DNA of 58,941 bases from Rhodobiaceae bacterium (GTDB taxonomy: Bacteria; Pseudomonadota; Alphaproteobacteria; RS24): positions 36,818-95,758 of the forward strand of contig JAHEGN010000008.1 in assembly GCA_024645085.1 (NCBI GenBank), written 5' to 3'. Made by a program: the position numbers and the translations under genes. Of this stretch, positions 56,570-58,941 are shown one piece after another. Position 1 is the first letter of the stretch; the number at the start of each line of letters is the position of its first letter. Below the pieces are notes generated by a model that saw only the letters and a list, made by a program, of their open reading frames with translations, had not been told where the DNA came from and did no database searches.

Positions 56570-57064
56570 ATGAGTTCATATGCGTTTGATGTCGAGGTTT
56601 TTGGAACCCGCCGCGACGGCTTCTCCATAGATAAAGAAACATGGCCGCCGAATGTCAAATCAGCGGACAAAAAACCGTCGCCAACGTCGGCGCATTTGGG
56701 TTTGGACTTGCTGGCCGTCGACAAGGAAAACGGCATTGTCGAAATGGCTTTCAATGCCAGCGACCAGCTATGCAATAAATGGGGCGGCATTCAGGGCGGC
56801 AATGTGGCGGCCATGTTGGATGACGCCATGGCCTTTGCCATTGGCCTGAATTTGGACTGGGGGCAGATTAGCCCAACACTTGAAATCAAAGTCTCCATGT
56901 TGTCACCGGCACGCCCGGGACGCCTGCTATCGGTTGGTCGGGTCATTCGGCGCGGCAAATCTGTCGGCTTTATTGAGGGCGAATTATATGACGCCGAAGG
57001 CCGCTTATTGGCGACCGGATCGTCGACGGCAAATTTTGTTACCCTGAAAAAGAAACCGGAATAG
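56570..57064 (+). CDS. PaaI-type acyl-CoA thioesterase (hotdog fold)
   Basis: A 164-residue hotdog protein of the PaaI/YdiI subgroup. The signature is NKWGGIQGGNVAAMLDDAMAFAI near residues 70-90 (given in two parts: NKWGGIQGG and NVAAMLDDAMAFA), with SPTLEIKVSMLSPARPGRLL and GRVIRRGKSVGFIEGE following. Residues 1-40 are an unusual extension without the fold. ATG 56570 is preceded by GGGGG; a TTG one codon upstream is in frame. It is 25 bp before the AhpD/CMD-like gene, so probably in one transcript with it. Substrate unknown. Confidence 0.87.
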   Translation: MSSYAFDVEVFGTRRDGFSIDKETWPPNVKSADKKPSPTSAHLGLDLLAVDKENGIVEMAFNASDQLCNKWGGIQGGNVAAMLDDAMAFAIGLNLDWGQISPTLEIKVSMLSPARPGRLLSVGRVIRRGKSVGFIEGELYDAEGRLLATGSSTANFVTLKKKPE

Positions 57065-57089
57065 TTCTGAAACCGATAAGGAGAAGCCC

Positions 57090-57680
57090 ATGACCCGATT
57101 GTCGCCCGCCCCCGATGAGGTTCAACAACAAGTCTCAGAAGAATTAGCGCTGGCGGCGGCGGTGATGGGGTTTGAGGCCAATTCGCTAAAAATGATGGCT
57201 CATCGGCCAGATATTTTGCGCGCCTTTATCGCTTTCTTTGGTTCCATTCTTGGCCCTGATGGCCTGCTAGACGGCGGCCTGCGGCAATTGATTGCGCATG
57301 TCGCCAGTGCCGCTGCAGGCTGCAATTATTGCCAAGCGCATACCGCCCATAGTGCGCATCATCGCGGCATTGCGGCGGAAAAAATTGAAAACCTTTGGTC
57401 TTATGAAACCAGCCCGCTTTTCAGCAATGGCGAGCGTGTGGCTTTGCGCTTGGCGCAAGCGGCGGCCAGCGTGCCCAATGCGGCCAGCGATGAACATTTT
57501 GAAGCGGCGCGGCAATATTATAGCGAGGCTGAGATCGCTGAAATTGTCGCCGTCGTCGCGGCTTTTGGATTTTTGAACCGATGGAATGACACGCTGGCGA
57601 CGGCGTTGGAGGATAGTCCGCTGGCGTTCGCCGAAAGCCATTTGACGGCGACCGGTTGGGCGGCTGGAAAACACGAATAG
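57090..57680 (+). CDS. Carboxymuconolactone decarboxylase/AhpD-like alkylhydroperoxidase family protein
   Basis: A 196-residue all-helical protein of the CMD/AhpD superfamily. The redox site is GCNYCQAHTAHSAHHRG near residue 76 (C-x2-C followed by His), which in AhpD-like members reduces hydroperoxides. LRQLIAHVASAAAGC precedes it and AEIVAVVAAFGFLNRWNDTL follows, both typical. A strong AAGGAGAAG ribosome site precedes ATG 57090. The gene lies between the PaaI-type thioesterase and the DUF3422 gene, eight bp before the latter. No partner AhpC-type reductant is in the window. Confidence 0.88.
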   Translation: MTRLSPAPDEVQQQVSEELALAAAVMGFEANSLKMMAHRPDILRAFIAFFGSILGPDGLLDGGLRQLIAHVASAAAGCNYCQAHTAHSAHHRGIAAEKIENLWSYETSPLFSNGERVALRLAQAAASVPNAASDEHFEAARQYYSEAEIAEIVAVVAAFGFLNRWNDTLATALEDSPLAFAESHLTATGWAAGKHE

Positions 57681-57688
57681 GGGTTTTT

Positions 57689-58941
57689 ATGAGTGAGCAA
57701 AAATCTGACACATGGCAAGCGCCCGAATCTGGCCAGCACAAGCGCGATTGGCGACTGAATGATGTCACCGATGAACTCAATGCCCGCCCGTTTCCGCGGT
57801 TCGGTGTGCCAACGGCGATTTTTAGACTTTGCTTGAGCGGCCAAAATGCCTTTGTGTCGGTGCAAGACAGTATGGCCAAAGTGCTGCCCAATGTTGACTG
57901 GGATATTGCCGAAAAGGGCAAGCTCATTCGCGCCACACATGATGGCGTCAGATTTAATATTGAGCGCCATACTGAATTCGTCTCAGTGACGGTGATTGAC
58001 GAAAAACCTACCGGCCAATCGGCGGCGACGCATTTGCCCGATGGCTGGCTGTCGCAAATGCAGGGCGAAATTGTGGTCGCAGTTGATTGCCATTGCGTGG
58101 TGCGCGGCGGCAGCAATGAAAGTTGGACCTGCGCCAGTCGCCTGGAGGCTGGCTTGGCCGATGTGTTTTTTGACTTCAAAGTGGCCGAGGATGGGCATAC
58201 AAAAATTGAACTGGCCTTTGATGCCGATGCCGATGTGCGCGATGTTGGCCGCGTCGCCTTGCAAGTTTTAGAGATAGAGACTTATCGCTCTTTCGCCGCT
58301 ATTGGCTTGCCGCACGCGCGCGCGGCACAAGCGCGACTTGGCGAGATTGCCCAAGAAATTCCCAATGACACGCCGCAGGCCGATGACACATCAAAGGCCG
58401 AAGCGCGGTTTCAAAGGCTCAGCCAATTGGCCGGTGAGCTAGAGGATATTTGGCGCCAGACGTCTTTCCGGTTTAGCGCCTGCCAAGCCTATTGGTCTTT
58501 GGTGCAGGCACGGCTGGCCTCTTTGCAGGAATCTGATTTTGACAATCGCATTACTGTGGGTGGGTTTTTGGAACGCCGCTTGCGTCCGGCCATTGCCACT
58601 TATCAATCGACGGAGCATCAGCGCCATAATATGGCCGAGCAGGTTGGCAATATGGCGACGTTTTTGCAGACTCGAATTGAGCTGAGCTTGCAAAGGCAAA
58701 ACGCTGAACTACTGGCCTCGCTGAATATTGGCTCGCAACGACAATTGCGTTTGCAGCACACAGTCGAGGGTGTCTCGACGGTGGCGATTAGCTATTATTT
58801 GGTAAACCTATTGTTTTACCCGGCCGATTTATTGGTCAGCCATGTCCCATCGCTTGATCCGATTTTGGTGAAGGCGGCTCTGGTTGGTATCGCCGTGCCG
58901 CTGGTCTGGCTGTTTATCCGCCGGTTGCTGCGCTCAACCGT
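57689..58941 (+). CDS. DUF3422 family membrane protein, 5' part, cut by window end
   Basis: An open frame from ATG 57689 runs to the end of the window (417 codons visible, no stop). It resembles the DUF3422 family: an N-terminal LNDVTDELNARPFPRF motif, a soluble domain with DEKPTGQSAATHLPDGWL and ETYRSFAAIGLPHARAAQARL, a charged coiled-coil-like part around residues 235-340 (ITVGGFLERRLRPAIATYQS), and hydrophobic segments near the visible end (VSTVAISYYLVNLLFY and ALVGIAVPLVWLFI). It is probably a membrane-anchored protein of unknown function. It begins eight bp after the AhpD/CMD-like gene, so is likely co-transcribed. Confidence 0.85.
   Translation, partial: MSEQKSDTWQAPESGQHKRDWRLNDVTDELNARPFPRFGVPTAIFRLCLSGQNAFVSVQDSMAKVLPNVDWDIAEKGKLIRATHDGVRFNIERHTEFVSVTVIDEKPTGQSAATHLPDGWLSQMQGEIVVAVDCHCVVRGGSNESWTCASRLEAGLADVFFDFKVAEDGHTKIELAFDADADVRDVGRVALQVLEIETYRSFAAIGLPHARAAQARLGEIAQEIPNDTPQADDTSKAEARFQRLSQLAGELEDIWRQTSFRFSACQAYWSLVQARLASLQESDFDNRITVGGFLERRLRPAIATYQSTEHQRHNMAEQVGNMATFLQTRIELSLQRQNAELLASLNIGSQRQLRLQHTVEGVSTVAISYYLVNLLFYPADLLVSHVPSLDPILVKAALVGIAVPLVWLFIRRLLRST

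Noticed and set aside
1-58941. tRNA, rRNA, tmRNA, CRISPR, insertion sequence or prophage
   Set aside because: Nearly all gaps are under 230 bp and none shows tRNA-like arms, repeat-spacer arrays, terminal inverted repeats or transposase/integrase motifs.

Overview
This window is a gene-dense chromosomal segment of an alphaproteobacterium and contains the replication origin. Four things point to that group: the origin-flanking order (ppsR-maf-aroE-coaE-dnaQ running away on one side, hemE-hemJ-rho and mnmE-mnmG-rsmG-parA-parB-holA-lptE-leuS on the other), the his-coaA block, the TimA/FxsA/SecB cluster, and an RpoH-type dnaK promoter. I cannot name the genus. I recognise 59 protein genes, two of them cut by the window ends. 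I see no tRNA, rRNA, CRISPR array, insertion sequence or prophage. Only one gene-free stretch exceeds 300 bases: the origin at about 36.5-36.9 kb.

Left arm (1-36.5 kb). On the minus strand, mutS, glnD and murJ (cut at the left edge) cover mismatch repair, nitrogen sensing and lipid II flipping. Divergent from them is maeB. A comM-gshB-yraN-rsmI minus block is followed by a plus-strand lipoprotein of the LppC type. The coupled minus genes rph-rdgB-hemW sit divergent to the heat-shock genes hrcA-grpE. A minus-strand alkB separates these from dnaK-dnaJ, which are followed by dapB and gpmA. Next come a DUF2244 membrane protein, nth and a PfkB-family sugar/adenosine kinase. The minus-strand Smr gene and hisB-hisH-hisA-hisF-hisE-coaA lead on to timA, divergent fxsA-secB, and the tightly coupled ppsR-maf-aroE-coaE-dnaQ.

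Origin (36482-36901). About 420 bp between divergent ppsR and hemE carries four good DnaA-box matches and one weak match, AT-rich tracts and an AT inverted repeat. Right of it, hemE-hemJ and rho run co-directionally with replication. A minus-strand pair (dienelactone hydrolase, YyaL-type thioredoxin-domain protein) interrupts the usual block. Then follow mnmE-mnmG-rsmG-parA-parB with two perfect 16-bp parS palindromes, one between mnmE and mnmG and one inside the start of rsmG. Minus-strand leuS-lptE-holA follow.

Right end (52.6-58.9 kb). This part holds a DUF3576 lipoprotein, a degenerate ThiE-like protein, a YggS-type PLP protein, an L,D-transpeptidase-fold protein, an orphan OmpR-family response regulator, two divergent hotdog thioesterases, an AhpD/CMD-like protein and the start of a DUF3422 membrane protein.

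The genome is very compact. Same-strand genes often overlap as ATGA or TAATG, with GTG/TTG starts at coupled junctions. Convergent genes repeatedly share their stop codons (TTAG/TTAA). I found no convincing exotic system. The most informative features are the oriC/parABS region, the RpoH promoter at dnaK, and the stop-codon-sharing architecture.
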